Shown: positions 8,569 through 17,693 of the stretch, piece by piece
How the letters are laid out: each line of letters begins with the position of its first letter
Numbering within the stretch: the first letter of the stretch is position 1
NCBI GenBank assembly: GCA_021772935.1
Contig: JAJFLA010000046.1
Coordinates: 124,001-188,000, forward strand
DNA from: Gammaproteobacteria bacterium
GTDB taxonomy: Bacteria; Pseudomonadota; Gammaproteobacteria; Xanthomonadales; SZUA-36
Direction: 5' to 3'
DNA length: 64,000 nt
The notes under the pieces: generated by a model
Told to the model about the DNA's origin: nothing
Databases searched by the model: none
What the model saw: only the letters and a program-made list of their open reading frames with translations
Made by a program: the position numbers and the translations under genes

Positions 8569-10938
8569 ATGCGACCAGCTCTAATTTCTTTGTTCACCAT
8601 TGTCATGATGACTTTTGCAGCGGCTGGAATTGAAGCATCAGAGTCGGCCGAACCAGTTTTGAATGAACGTGAAGCTGCTTTGCAGGCGCAGATTAGCCAA
8701 CTCGAAACACAGATTAAAGATGCCAACAGGATCATTTCAGGTCTGAGAGCTGAACTGGAAGAGACCAGAAATGAAATTACCGGGACACAACAGGCATCTA
8801 CTCTGGACGTGAAAGGTTCAACCCCAGTGCATGCTGCAGACAAACCTGCAAATGTCATGACGACAAGCAGTCGATCACAACCCAGCTTAGCAGCCGCGAT
8901 AACCCGTTTGGATACGAAGGAACTATTCTACGGTGGCGTTGACGACCTGTCGCGGCTCGAGTTCCTGGTGCCCGGTTTGCGATACGGGCAAAGCGGCCAC
9001 GATGCGCGGTTTTCAATGCGTGGTGCCAGAACCAATAGCATCGGGCCGGAGGCCAATTCAGTCGTGGGTGTTTATGAGGATGGAGTGTATATCCCAACCT
9101 CAACTGCCAGACTGGATTCCCTGCTGGATGTAGAGCGAATAGAGGTGCTGCGTGGACCCCAAATAACAAGTTTTGGGCAACACGCATACGCCGGGGCCAT
9201 CAGTGTTGTAACGAATAAGCCCAACTTTGATGGATTTCATGGCTACGCTGAAGCTGGAAATGGCCTTCCAGATAGAACAAGTTGGAACCTCGCCCTCAAT
9301 ATCCCAATCAGTAATACCCTGGCAATCCGTATGGCTGGCCTTTCTGAAGGTCGTTCAGGTTATATCAACAACCATGTTATTGAACCCGATTCAGATGACC
9401 TTAATGACCGCAAAGAACAAACGCTGCGTACCAGTCTGTTGTGGCAGCCCAATGATAAACTCAGCATTCTCTTGTGGAGAAAATATCAGGATGAAAACGG
9501 TACAGGCACAGCTCCCTGGGGTTATCAACAGATCGGCGCTTATGTCGATGGCGAGCTAAAACCTGGACACCAGTTTGCGCCGGAGGGATTCATAGCCGAT
9601 ACCGGACCATGGGATGTGTATCGGAATTTCATTTCTGCGACCCAATACGAACATGGGATCAATGCTATTGACGTCAACTGGGATATGGGTTTCGCCAGTT
9701 TGCAATGGTTGAGTAGTCAAATGGTCTTTGAGGGTAGCCAAGTTTATGATAGCGATTTCAGCAGTGCAGGAGAATTCACCACCAGTGAATTTGCGGGTTG
9801 GAGCACCGATGAAACCGGTTGGTCCAGCGAATTGCGCTTATCATCTAAAGGTAGCAGCGACCTTAGTTGGCTAGTAGGCCTCTATTGGTCCGATCGGGAA
9901 GCGGATTGGGGCTGGCTTCAGGTATACCAGGGGATACTTTATCAACCGGATTGGGATGTGAAAGGGGATTTCTTAGCAGATTCCAAGGCTGTTTTCGGTC
10001 AGGCCAGTTATGAACTAGGTGATCGATTGACGTTGACCGGTGGTTTACGCTGGAATGAGGATAGCAAGACACTCAGGACAGGCGAACAAGGCAGTTGGGA
10101 CGATGTTTTGTGGAAGGCGGCCCTACAATACGACATTAGCGAGCACATGATGAGCTATGTCTCAGCTTCAACTGGCTACCTTGCCGGTGGTATCAACTCG
10201 GCACCTGGAGTCAACCCGACCTGGGAACCTGAAAAACTGACGGCATTTGAGTTCGGTCTGAAAAGTGTGCTTGCAAATAGTAATGTACAACTGAACCTGT
10301 CAGCCTGGTACAACGATTTCCAGGATGTCCAGTCACAGTCTTTCCTGGTATTGCCATTTCCGGGTTCACCGGAAGCCACAGAATATACGGGTAATGGTGG
10401 GGCTCTGGATGCTATGGGCCTTGAGGTAGAACTCCAGTGGTCACCGTTGCGGAATTGGCAGCTTGCCACCAATATTGCCTACACGGATGCTAGTTTTGGA
10501 GATTACGTCACGGCAAACTTGGCGGGTTTTGGCGATATACCGGGTCACACGGATGGGGACTCGCTTTCTTTTGATGGCTGGCAGCCAGCTTTATCACCAA
10601 AATGGGTGGCTGGTCTGCAAACCTCCTACACCTACAGCATGAAAAACTGGGGTGCTCTGGAGTTGTACCTGCAAAGCACCTATGCCAGTTCTTATTATGC
10701 ATCCGACATCAATTTGTCTGGTGTAAGGCAAGGCTCGCACAGCAGGACCGATTTCCGCTTGACTTGGCAGGCGCCTGGCAGTTTCCAAATCCAGCTTTAT
10801 TATCTCAACACCGAGGATACGGCGAGTTTGAATTGGGCCAGGGTATACAGCCCGGCAGCAAGGCCGGATATCACTACGTTGCAAGCTAATTGGAATAACC
10901 CGGCGACTAACGGAATTATTTTCAAATATACGTTCTGA
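8569..10938 (+). CDS. TonB-dependent receptor with coiled-coil N-terminal extension
   Basis: Outer-membrane receptor for TonB-driven uptake of an unidentified ligand. The product from ATG 8569 (preceded by CGGAGA) is 789 residues. Order: signal peptide (about 1-23), a strongly heptad-like segment (ALQAQISQLETQIKDAN onward to about residue 70) where a TonB box would be expected, a plug domain with RFSMRGARTN, VGVYEDGVYI and VERIEVLRGPQ, then the barrel ending in IIFKYTF. The coiled coil is unusual for this family and no clear TonB box was found. A further in-frame ATG at 8494 would destroy the signal peptide. A FadL homologue follows 113 bases later, so a hydrophobic ligand is possible but unproven. 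Confidence 0.88.
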   Translation: MRPALISLFTIVMMTFAAAGIEASESAEPVLNEREAALQAQISQLETQIKDANRIISGLRAELEETRNEITGTQQASTLDVKGSTPVHAADKPANVMTTSSRSQPSLAAAITRLDTKELFYGGVDDLSRLEFLVPGLRYGQSGHDARFSMRGARTNSIGPEANSVVGVYEDGVYIPTSTARLDSLLDVERIEVLRGPQITSFGQHAYAGAISVVTNKPNFDGFHGYAEAGNGLPDRTSWNLALNIPISNTLAIRMAGLSEGRSGYINNHVIEPDSDDLNDRKEQTLRTSLLWQPNDKLSILLWRKYQDENGTGTAPWGYQQIGAYVDGELKPGHQFAPEGFIADTGPWDVYRNFISATQYEHGINAIDVNWDMGFASLQWLSSQMVFEGSQVYDSDFSSAGEFTTSEFAGWSTDETGWSSELRLSSKGSSDLSWLVGLYWSDREADWGWLQVYQGILYQPDWDVKGDFLADSKAVFGQASYELGDRLTLTGGLRWNEDSKTLRTGEQGSWDDVLWKAALQYDISEHMMSYVSASTGYLAGGINSAPGVNPTWEPEKLTAFEFGLKSVLANSNVQLNLSAWYNDFQDVQSQSFLVLPFPGSPEATEYTGNGGALDAMGLEVELQWSPLRNWQLATNIAYTDASFGDYVTANLAGFGDIPGHTDGDSLSFDGWQPALSPKWVAGLQTSYTYSMKNWGALELYLQSTYASSYYASDINLSGVRQGSHSRTDFRLTWQAPGSFQIQLYYLNTEDTASLNWARVYSPAARPDITTLQANWNNPATNGIIFKYTF

Positions 10939-11051
10939 ACAATGTTTGCTGGTTTTTTTATGACCAATAGGTGGCTCTTTCCTACAGAATTATCGTTATA
11001 ATTCAAGTATATTGTGAGATAATACTGCACTCCTTGAGTGAGGGAAGCATC

Positions 11052-12428
11052 GTGAATCGTCCTTATAATGTGTCGGTTGTTGTCTTGGTGGTTTCAGGAT
11101 TACTATGCTGTGACTTTGTGCTCGCGAGCAATGGTTATTTCCCGCACGGTGTGGGTGTTCGCAACAAAGCAATGGCCGGTGCCGGTATGGCAATGCCGGA
11201 AGAGGCAATTTCAATTGTAAATAACCCTGCGGTGGCTGCTTTCCTGGAAAACAGGACGGATGTTGGTGTTTCTGTATTTATGCCGAATAGAAATTACTCA
11301 ACTTTCTTTGGTGGGAACCAAGGTGATCTCGGATCGTTCAGCTTTGGAACAGTGAACATTGATAGTGACGAAGATGTTTTTATCATTCCGGAGATTGCAC
11401 GTAGCCGACAAATGGGAAATGGCTCAGCTTTTGCCTGGGCGATTTATACACGCAGTGGAATTGGCGCCACTTACAAGGGTGGTGAAGCAACGTTTGACCC
11501 CGATGCGACCGGTCCCTTGGGAGTATCGACGTTTCAAGGTACTTATGGTGACGGCACTGCGGGTCTGGAGATATCACAGGCCCTTGTGGATATCACCTGG
11601 GCAAAGAAACTGGGTGAAGAAACATCGTATGGTATTTCCGCAGTATTGGCTGCACAAAGCCTGGAGGCTCAAGGCTTGGGTGGCTTGTCCAAATATAGCG
11701 AAACATTTGCTGCCAGCAATGGTAGCCATCTACCAGATAATCTGAGTGGCAATGGCCGTGATGTTAATTACGGTGTGGGACTGAAAGTGGGCTTGCATCG
11801 CTTATTGGGTGAGAATTTCGCTCTGGGTGTGATGTATCAATCGAAAATCAACATCGGTTCATCTGCTGATTATGCTGATTTGCTGGCCGGTGGTGGAGAC
11901 CTGGATATCCCCGCATGGTTCAGGTTGGGCTTGACCTGGCAACCGAAAGGGCGATTTTCATACAATATAGATATACAACATATCCTGTATTCGAAAATTG
12001 ATGCACTCGGTAATTCGTTCACCAATATTTATGATTGCCCGACGGCGGGTTTTGCCGGAACTGATTTGAGCCGTTGCCTGGGTGGTAAAAACGGACCGGG
12101 GTTTGACTGGAAGGACGTGCCGGTAGTCAGTTTTGGCGGCAGTTGGAATATAAACGAGAGATGGACGGTTCGTGCGGGGGTGAGTCTTAGCGACCAGCCG
12201 GTAAAAGCGAGTGAAAACACCTTTAATACGTTACTGGTCAACTTAACAGAGGTTCATTACACCGCGGGTTTCAGCCGTAAGCTAAGCAATGGCCATGACT
12301 TGAGTTTTGCCTTAATGTATTCAGAAGAAGAGTCTATTGAGGCTCAGAATCAGCTGGATGAGTCACAGATTCTACTGTTAACCAGCGATCAATGGGATTT
12401 TCAAATGAGTTATAGCTGGGGGGACTAG
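11052..12428 (+). CDS. OmpP1/FadL-family outer-membrane transporter
   Basis: Outer-membrane barrel for uptake of long-chain fatty acids or other hydrophobic compounds. The 458-residue product from GTG 11052 (AGGGA upstream) has a signal peptide ending near VLASNG, the family's N-terminal hatch region with NKAMAGAGMAMPEEAISIVNNPA, and a C-terminal barrel. FadL proteins normally end in an aromatic residue; here the chain reads SYSW then Gly-Asp-stop, and the TAG stop lies in the terminal repeat of an inverted-repeat element (12426-12715). The last two residues may therefore have been added, or the native end slightly changed, by that insertion. Two acyl-CoA dehydrogenase genes about 3 kb away would suit fatty-acid use. 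Confidence 0.9.
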   Translation: MNRPYNVSVVVLVVSGLLCCDFVLASNGYFPHGVGVRNKAMAGAGMAMPEEAISIVNNPAVAAFLENRTDVGVSVFMPNRNYSTFFGGNQGDLGSFSFGTVNIDSDEDVFIIPEIARSRQMGNGSAFAWAIYTRSGIGATYKGGEATFDPDATGPLGVSTFQGTYGDGTAGLEISQALVDITWAKKLGEETSYGISAVLAAQSLEAQGLGGLSKYSETFAASNGSHLPDNLSGNGRDVNYGVGLKVGLHRLLGENFALGVMYQSKINIGSSADYADLLAGGGDLDIPAWFRLGLTWQPKGRFSYNIDIQHILYSKIDALGNSFTNIYDCPTAGFAGTDLSRCLGGKNGPGFDWKDVPVVSFGGSWNINERWTVRAGVSLSDQPVKASENTFNTLLVNLTEVHYTAGFSRKLSNGHDLSFALMYSEEESIEAQNQLDESQILLLTSDQWDFQMSYSWGD

Positions 12429-12715
12429 TGTCATGTCAAGCCTGTAGTGTAGGGTTCAGAGCTACCCAGATGGTCCAAGACAAGACGCAGTCCGCAGGAA
12501 ATGGCATGTCCTTTTCAAGGGCTGCAACGCCGTATTGGGGCATCTGGGTAGCTCCCTTCGGGCGAGCCGTGAAGCGGTCGTTCGCGGTGTTATGCCTCTG
12601 GGCAAGGACCAGGCCATTGCCGGCGAGACGTGCCTCGCCTCAAGCGCCTACTCTTGGTGCGCCCAACCACTTCACAGCTCGCTGAACCCCACACTACAGA
12701 CTTGAAATGACACTA
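12426..12715. repeat. Inverted-repeat (MITE-like) element, 290 bp
   Basis: Its ends form an imperfect terminal inverted repeat of about 34 bp: TAGTGTCATGTCAAG at 12426-12440 against CTTGAAATGACACTA at 12701-12715, continuing inward with three mismatches in total. A second, perfect 14-bp inverted repeat lies inside (GAGCTACCCAGATG at 12459-12472 and its complement at 12541-12554). The core is more GC-rich than the flanks. No transposase is encoded, and the small open frame inside looks accidental. No clear target duplication is seen. A short hairpin (CGCCAG-N5-CTGGCG, 12717-12733) follows and may be the former FadL terminator. The element type is not recognised. Confidence 0.75.
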
Positions 12716-12849
12716 ACGCCAGGCATTCTGGCGACAACTAATCCTGTTTTAAAGGGGAACAAAGCGTTGGTTTGATGCGCGTTCGGTGTATGAACGGGCT
12801 ATGCAGGTGTTAAGGTCAACCGATAAACAATTACCGTCAGGGAATAAAC

Positions 12850-15153
12850 ATGTTAAAAATTATGCTAACTATGGCCAGCACAATTCTATTGTCAGCCTGC
12901 GTATCGATACCGAAACCCAGTTCAACACCGGCAAGCTTCGAGACACAAATCCGTTGGACCAGTTATGGTATTCCGCATGTCAAGGCAGATGACTGGGCCG
13001 GAATGGGTTATGGCTTCGCCTATGCAACAGCAACCGATGGTGTATGTGTAATTGCCAATGATGTAATGACGGTAAATGGTGATCTTTCCCGCTTTCTTGG
13101 CCCCGACAACGGTAATCTGCAAAGTGACGTTTTTCACCGCGGAATGTTGACCGCTGACCGCTTGTTTGCATTTTCTGCTAAACAAAGTGACAACGAGCAC
13201 GAGTTTTCAAGCGGTTATACTGCTGGTTACAACCGCTATTTAAGGGATCACGCAGATCATCTGCCACTAGCCTGTGCAGGAAAGCCCTGGATTCGACCGA
13301 TTACCGAGCACGACTTGGTACGTTTAACCATGGGTGTGGGTATCCGTTATGGTCTGGGTTGGTTTCAGAACGATATTGCAAACGCAGTACCACCGGGTTT
13401 GTCGTTGACAATGCCAACTCCAACAACACCTTTCTTTGCTGACAATCGTTATGATTTTGAAATGGGTATCGGCAGTAATGCTATAGCGCTTGGTAGTGAT
13501 GTCACAGAATCAGGTCGTGGTGTGTTGTTCGGTAACCCACATTACCCCTGGCGGGGCTCTTCCCGTTTTCACATGATACATACGACTATTCCCGGTCAGC
13601 TGGACGTTATGGGTGTGAGCCTGCTCACCACCAACCGGGTGGCGATTGGTTTTAACAAGGATATTGCCTGGTCGCATACCGTATCCACGGCTTTGCGTTT
13701 TACCCTGTACGAGTTACGCCTCAACCCGGAGAATCCGATGGAGTACAAATATGGGGACGAATACCGGCCAATTGTGGCAAGCAGTGTGGATGTTGAGGTG
13801 CTTGATGGTGATGGCAATACCCAAACAAGGCAACAAACTATTTACCTGACTCATTACGGTCCGGTGGTGATGAGTGAGGCCCTGGCATGGAACACCGAAG
13901 TGGCTTATGCGATTCGGGATGTCAATGTCAATAATACACAAAATATAGCGACTTACGATGCGCTCAACGTGGCGGAATCGATTGACGATATTGAGGCTGC
14001 CATTAGTATGCAGGGTGTGCCATGGACCAACACCATCGCCGCGGACCGAAACGGCACAGCTTTTTATGCAGATATTTCGGTGACCCCGAATGTGGATGCG
14101 CAGTTACTGGACCGTTGCCGTGTCAAGGTCAATCAGCTGCCCGCACACATTGTTGTTTTGAACGGTGCTGAGCCAGAGTGTGAATGGAAAATTGACTCAC
14201 GCTCTGCAGTTGCGGGTGCCTTGCCTGCTGAGGAAATGCCAAGGTTGCGGCGCAAGGATTATGTCACTAATTCCAATGACAGCTATTGGTTGGCAAACCC
14301 AGATGCACCTCTGGAAGGGTATTCACCGATCATCGGCCCGGAGCGTACAGCGCGAACATTGCGTACGCGCGCTGGACTAAATTTTGTGCAGCAGAAACTT
14401 GCAGAAAAAGACAGGCTGGGGCCAGGGGACCTGCAAGCAATTATTTATAGCCAAAGGAATTATGCTGCTGAGATTCTGCTCGATGATGTATTAGAGCTAT
14501 GTGACAATAATAGCGAACTGGTTGCGTTTGAAGATAACAGTATAGACATCACACCCGTATGTGCCGCTCTTGCCGCATGGGACCGTCACCAGGGCAATGA
14601 AAGCCGAGGTGCCCAGGTGTGGACAGAGTTTTGGCGCAAAGCGCGCAAAATACCAAATGTCTATGCGCTACCATTCGATGTGACTGACCCAGTCCACACG
14701 CCCACCGGAATAGCAATAGATAATGCAGAAGTTGCCGCTGGGGTACGAATGGCTCTGGCCAGAGCGCAAGTTACGCTGGAACTGGCCGGTATTGCCCTTG
14801 ATGCGCGCTGGGGTGATGTGCAATTTGCAGAGCGCAATGGTGAACGGATTGCCATACCTGGCGGACAGGGCTGGGCCGGCATGTTCGGTATGATCGTAGC
14901 TGATTTGCAGAAAGGTAAAGGCTATACTCCAATCAAACACGGCAACAGCTTTATTCAGGTGATTTCCTGGGATCAGGATGGCACTCTGGACCCGCGGGGC
15001 ATCTTGACCTATTCACAGTCACAAGATCCTGCTTCAGATCATTATGATGATTTGACCCGACTTTATTCAGACGGCCAATGGATACACTTTCCATTCAGTG
15101 AAGCAGATATTCAGGCCGATCCTGAACTCAGCGTTCTTGAATTAACAGAGTAA
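12850..15153 (+). CDS. Penicillin-acylase-family Ntn hydrolase, lipoprotein
   Basis: A secreted acylase precursor of the penicillin G acylase / AHL acylase / cephalosporin acylase superfamily, which cleaves amide bonds and matures by self-cleavage before an N-terminal nucleophile. The 767-residue product has a lipobox LLSAC (Cys17), so it is probably outer-membrane anchored. The autocleavage site is GIG-SNA with nucleophile Ser209. The following segment GVLFGNPHYPW and the Asn-rich NTQN and SNDSYWLAN motifs match the beta-subunit. A good ribosome site (AGGGA) precedes the ATG. Natural substrates could be acyl-homoserine lactones, bile-acid conjugates or other amides; sequence alone does not decide. 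It is convergent with the acyl-CoA dehydrogenase pair. Confidence 0.85.
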   Translation: MLKIMLTMASTILLSACVSIPKPSSTPASFETQIRWTSYGIPHVKADDWAGMGYGFAYATATDGVCVIANDVMTVNGDLSRFLGPDNGNLQSDVFHRGMLTADRLFAFSAKQSDNEHEFSSGYTAGYNRYLRDHADHLPLACAGKPWIRPITEHDLVRLTMGVGIRYGLGWFQNDIANAVPPGLSLTMPTPTTPFFADNRYDFEMGIGSNAIALGSDVTESGRGVLFGNPHYPWRGSSRFHMIHTTIPGQLDVMGVSLLTTNRVAIGFNKDIAWSHTVSTALRFTLYELRLNPENPMEYKYGDEYRPIVASSVDVEVLDGDGNTQTRQQTIYLTHYGPVVMSEALAWNTEVAYAIRDVNVNNTQNIATYDALNVAESIDDIEAAISMQGVPWTNTIAADRNGTAFYADISVTPNVDAQLLDRCRVKVNQLPAHIVVLNGAEPECEWKIDSRSAVAGALPAEEMPRLRRKDYVTNSNDSYWLANPDAPLEGYSPIIGPERTARTLRTRAGLNFVQQKLAEKDRLGPGDLQAIIYSQRNYAAEILLDDVLELCDNNSELVAFEDNSIDITPVCAALAAWDRHQGNESRGAQVWTEFWRKARKIPNVYALPFDVTDPVHTPTGIAIDNAEVAAGVRMALARAQVTLELAGIALDARWGDVQFAERNGERIAIPGGQGWAGMFGMIVADLQKGKGYTPIKHGNSFIQVISWDQDGTLDPRGILTYSQSQDPASDHYDDLTRLYSDGQWIHFPFSEADIQADPELSVLELTE

Positions 15154-15205
15154 ACAAAGCTGGCCAGTTAAAAAGCCGGTGAGTATATTCACCGGCCCTG
15201 ACGAC

Positions 15206-16345
15206 TCAGTAAGCCCTGAGCCTTGCAAATCGTTCCAGGTGAAAACGGCTATCGCCCAATTGCTGGTTCAGTGCGCGCCAATGCTTGATGAAAAAGCCAA
15301 TATCGAATTCATCGGTCATACCGATACCACCATGCATTTGAATACCCTCGGCGGTTGCCAGCTTGGCGGTCTGGCCACATTTAGCCTTGGCAAGACTGGC
15401 CAGAAGCGCAATATCGTCGCTGTTCTCGTCGACCGCCTGTAAGGCTTTGAGTACAACGGACTTACACAGCTCGATTTCACCAAATAAAGTGGCTGCACGG
15501 TGTTGCAAGGCCTGAAAGGAACCGATCGGTACACCAAATTGCTTTCGTTCCTTCAGGTATTGAAGGGTTCGGTCAAAGGATTCCTGTGCCACACCCAGCA
15601 TTTCAGCAGCAATACCAATACGACCACGATCCAGTGTTTTTTTCAATATGGGGTAACCGTCATGCAGAGGCCCCATCAACTGGTCAGAGCTGACGAAGAC
15701 GCCATCAAGTCGCACCGTTGAACTGCGATGATTATCCAGCAGTTGTGTGGTTTCAATTTTAACCCCATCAGCGTTTGCGGGTAGTAAAAATAATGAAACA
15801 CCTTCGCATGGATCATCACTCAAACGGGTTCTGGCAGTGACAATAAATGCGTCTGCGCTATTACCATTCATCACCCCAAGCTTGGTGCCACTCAAGCGAT
15901 AACCGTCACCTTCAGACACAGCCTGGGTGGTAACACTTGCTGGTCGGTGTTGTGCAGACTCTTCAAAAGCCAACGAGAGTAATTTTTCACCTGTTGCAAT
16001 TTGTGAAAGCCATTGTTCGCATAGACCGTCATTGCCAGATAGTATCAAGGCACTGGAAGAGAGCAAGGCGGTAGATATCAAGGGGCTGGGTGTTAGCGTA
16101 CGACCGCTTTCTTCAAGTACCAAGCCCAAGCCGGTATAACCGTAATCCAGCCCGCCATAAGTCTCTGGGATGATGATGGCCGCCCAGCCCATTTCGGCCA
16201 TTTCTGTCCACAACTCACGTGAAAATCCTTGGGTTTCCTCGTCATCTCGCAGCTGACGCAGATGTAAAACAGGTGCGCGACTGCCAAGAAAGTCTTTTGC
16301 CGCATCACGCAACATGGTTTGTTCTTCAGTTAATACCAATGCCAT
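15206..16345 (-). CDS. Acyl-CoA dehydrogenase family protein (second of a pair)
   Basis: Flavin-dependent acyl-CoA dehydrogenase, 379 residues, full-length domain: N-terminal helical part with WTEMAEMGWAAIIIPETYGG, central beta domain, C-terminal helical part ending MHGGIGMTDEFDIGFFIKH. It lies 10 bases after another, distantly related acyl-CoA dehydrogenase gene on the same strand. Such adjacent unlike pairs are known to form heteromeric dehydrogenases in sterol and related side-chain degradation (ChsE-type alpha2beta2 enzymes), which is the likely arrangement here by inference. The acyl substrate is unknown. Confidence 0.88.
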   Translation of the reverse strand: MALVLTEEQTMLRDAAKDFLGSRAPVLHLRQLRDDEETQGFSRELWTEMAEMGWAAIIIPETYGGLDYGYTGLGLVLEESGRTLTPSPLISTALLSSSALILSGNDGLCEQWLSQIATGEKLLSLAFEESAQHRPASVTTQAVSEGDGYRLSGTKLGVMNGNSADAFIVTARTRLSDDPCEGVSLFLLPANADGVKIETTQLLDNHRSSTVRLDGVFVSSDQLMGPLHDGYPILKKTLDRGRIGIAAEMLGVAQESFDRTLQYLKERKQFGVPIGSFQALQHRAATLFGEIELCKSVVLKALQAVDENSDDIALLASLAKAKCGQTAKLATAEGIQMHGGIGMTDEFDIGFFIKHWRALNQQLGDSRFHLERFARLRAY

Positions 16346-16355
16346 TATCTAGTCC

Positions 16356-17540
16356 TCAGCCCGGTAGGCCCAATATGTGTTTGGCGACAATATTTAATTG
16401 GATTTCCGAGGTTCCACCCTCAATTGAGTTGCCCTTGGTGCGTAACCAGTCCCTGGCCAGTTTGCCATCGTCGCTGGCTTCACCGGACCAGGCCAGTGCC
16501 TCGCTACCATGGATGTCCATAAGCAGGTTATAGCGTTGCTTGTTCAACTCGGTGCCAAAGAATTTGAACCACGATGATACTGCGCCGAGGCTGACGCCAG
16601 CCTTGACCTCATCACGGGCACGTTCAATGGTAAGTGCAAAAGCCATTTCGTCTACTTCGAAACGCACGATATCGGCACGCAAAATGGCATCATCCAGTTT
16701 ATCACCCGTTTTACCAATGACTTGCGTGGCAGTTTTGCTGACTGAATCAGAGCCTGTCCTGGACAGCCCGGTCCATGAAATCATTTCACGCTCGTGCGTG
16801 AGCAGATACTTGGCGATGCTCCAGCCTTTGTTAAGTTCCCCAACTTGCTGCTCTCGGGGTATCTTGACGTCTTCAAAAAATACCTCGCAAAAGGGCGATC
16901 TGCCGCTGATTAATTTAATCGGTCTTACCGTGATACCGGGTGTCTTCAGGTCGAATAACATAAAACTGATACCCTGATGTTTGGACGCGTCAGGGTCGGT
17001 ACGCACGAGGCAGAACATCCAATCTCCAACGTCACCATAGGATGTCCAGATTTTTGAACCGTTGAGTAGATAATGATCACCTTTATCCACGGCCGGAGCT
17101 TGTAAATTGGCCAGGTCGGAGCCCGCGTTTGGCTCGCTGTAACCTTGGGCCCAGCGAATTTCACCACGGATGATGGCTGGCAAGTAGGTCAGTTTTTGTG
17201 CTTCGTTACCATATTTGAGAAGTGCTGGACCCAACATGGAGATACCAAAGCTGTAAAGGGCAGGGCGGGCGTTGATACGTTTCATTTCCTGGTTCAGGAT
17301 TTTGAGTTGTTCGCGGTTCAATCCACCGCCGCCATATTCTTTTGGCCAATCCGGCGCTGTCCAGCCTTTCTCGCCCATGCGGTGCAACCACAAACGCTGA
17401 GCTTCGCTTTGAAAAATGAAATTGCGTCCTCCCCAGCAGGCGTCTTTTTCAGAACTCATCGGTGAGCGCATTTCTTCAGGGCAATTAGTATCCAGCCACT
17501 CACGCACTTCCAATCGGAACATATTCGGGTCAGTACTCAT
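16356..17540 (-). CDS. Acyl-CoA dehydrogenase family protein (first of a pair)
   Basis: A 394-residue acyl-CoA dehydrogenase. Visible motifs are WTAPDWPKEYGGGGL near the N-terminus, the flavin-contacting WAQGYSEPNAGSDLA and GSKIWTSYG, and the C-terminal IEGGTSEIQLNIVAKHILGL. In the medium-chain enzyme the catalytic Glu lies in IYEGT; aligning IEGGT puts Gly at that exact place, so the base may be elsewhere or contributed differently, as in heteromeric members of the family. The downstream partner begins 10 bases after the stop. Located opposite the acylase gene; no CoA ligase or thiolase is nearby. Confidence 0.9.
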   Translation of the reverse strand: MSTDPNMFRLEVREWLDTNCPEEMRSPMSSEKDACWGGRNFIFQSEAQRLWLHRMGEKGWTAPDWPKEYGGGGLNREQLKILNQEMKRINARPALYSFGISMLGPALLKYGNEAQKLTYLPAIIRGEIRWAQGYSEPNAGSDLANLQAPAVDKGDHYLLNGSKIWTSYGDVGDWMFCLVRTDPDASKHQGISFMLFDLKTPGITVRPIKLISGRSPFCEVFFEDVKIPREQQVGELNKGWSIAKYLLTHEREMISWTGLSRTGSDSVSKTATQVIGKTGDKLDDAILRADIVRFEVDEMAFALTIERARDEVKAGVSLGAVSSWFKFFGTELNKQRYNLLMDIHGSEALAWSGEASDDGKLARDWLRTKGNSIEGGTSEIQLNIVAKHILGLPG

Positions 17541-17693
17541 TGATCAGCCTCTTCGGACCATACGGTCAGGTATTGAAATCGTTGCAGGAATTTATCACAG
17601 ACAGAAAAAAAATGTAGCCCTGATGGGTTTGATAAAAGCTTTTTGAAAGTTTCCTGTTACCGGCATGGTCTATTCAACAATCGTCAAACACAA

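Noticed and set aside
12428-12685. 85-codon open frame downstream of the FadL gene
   Set aside because: It lies entirely inside the inverted-repeat element, is Arg/Ala/Pro-rich and has no family features.
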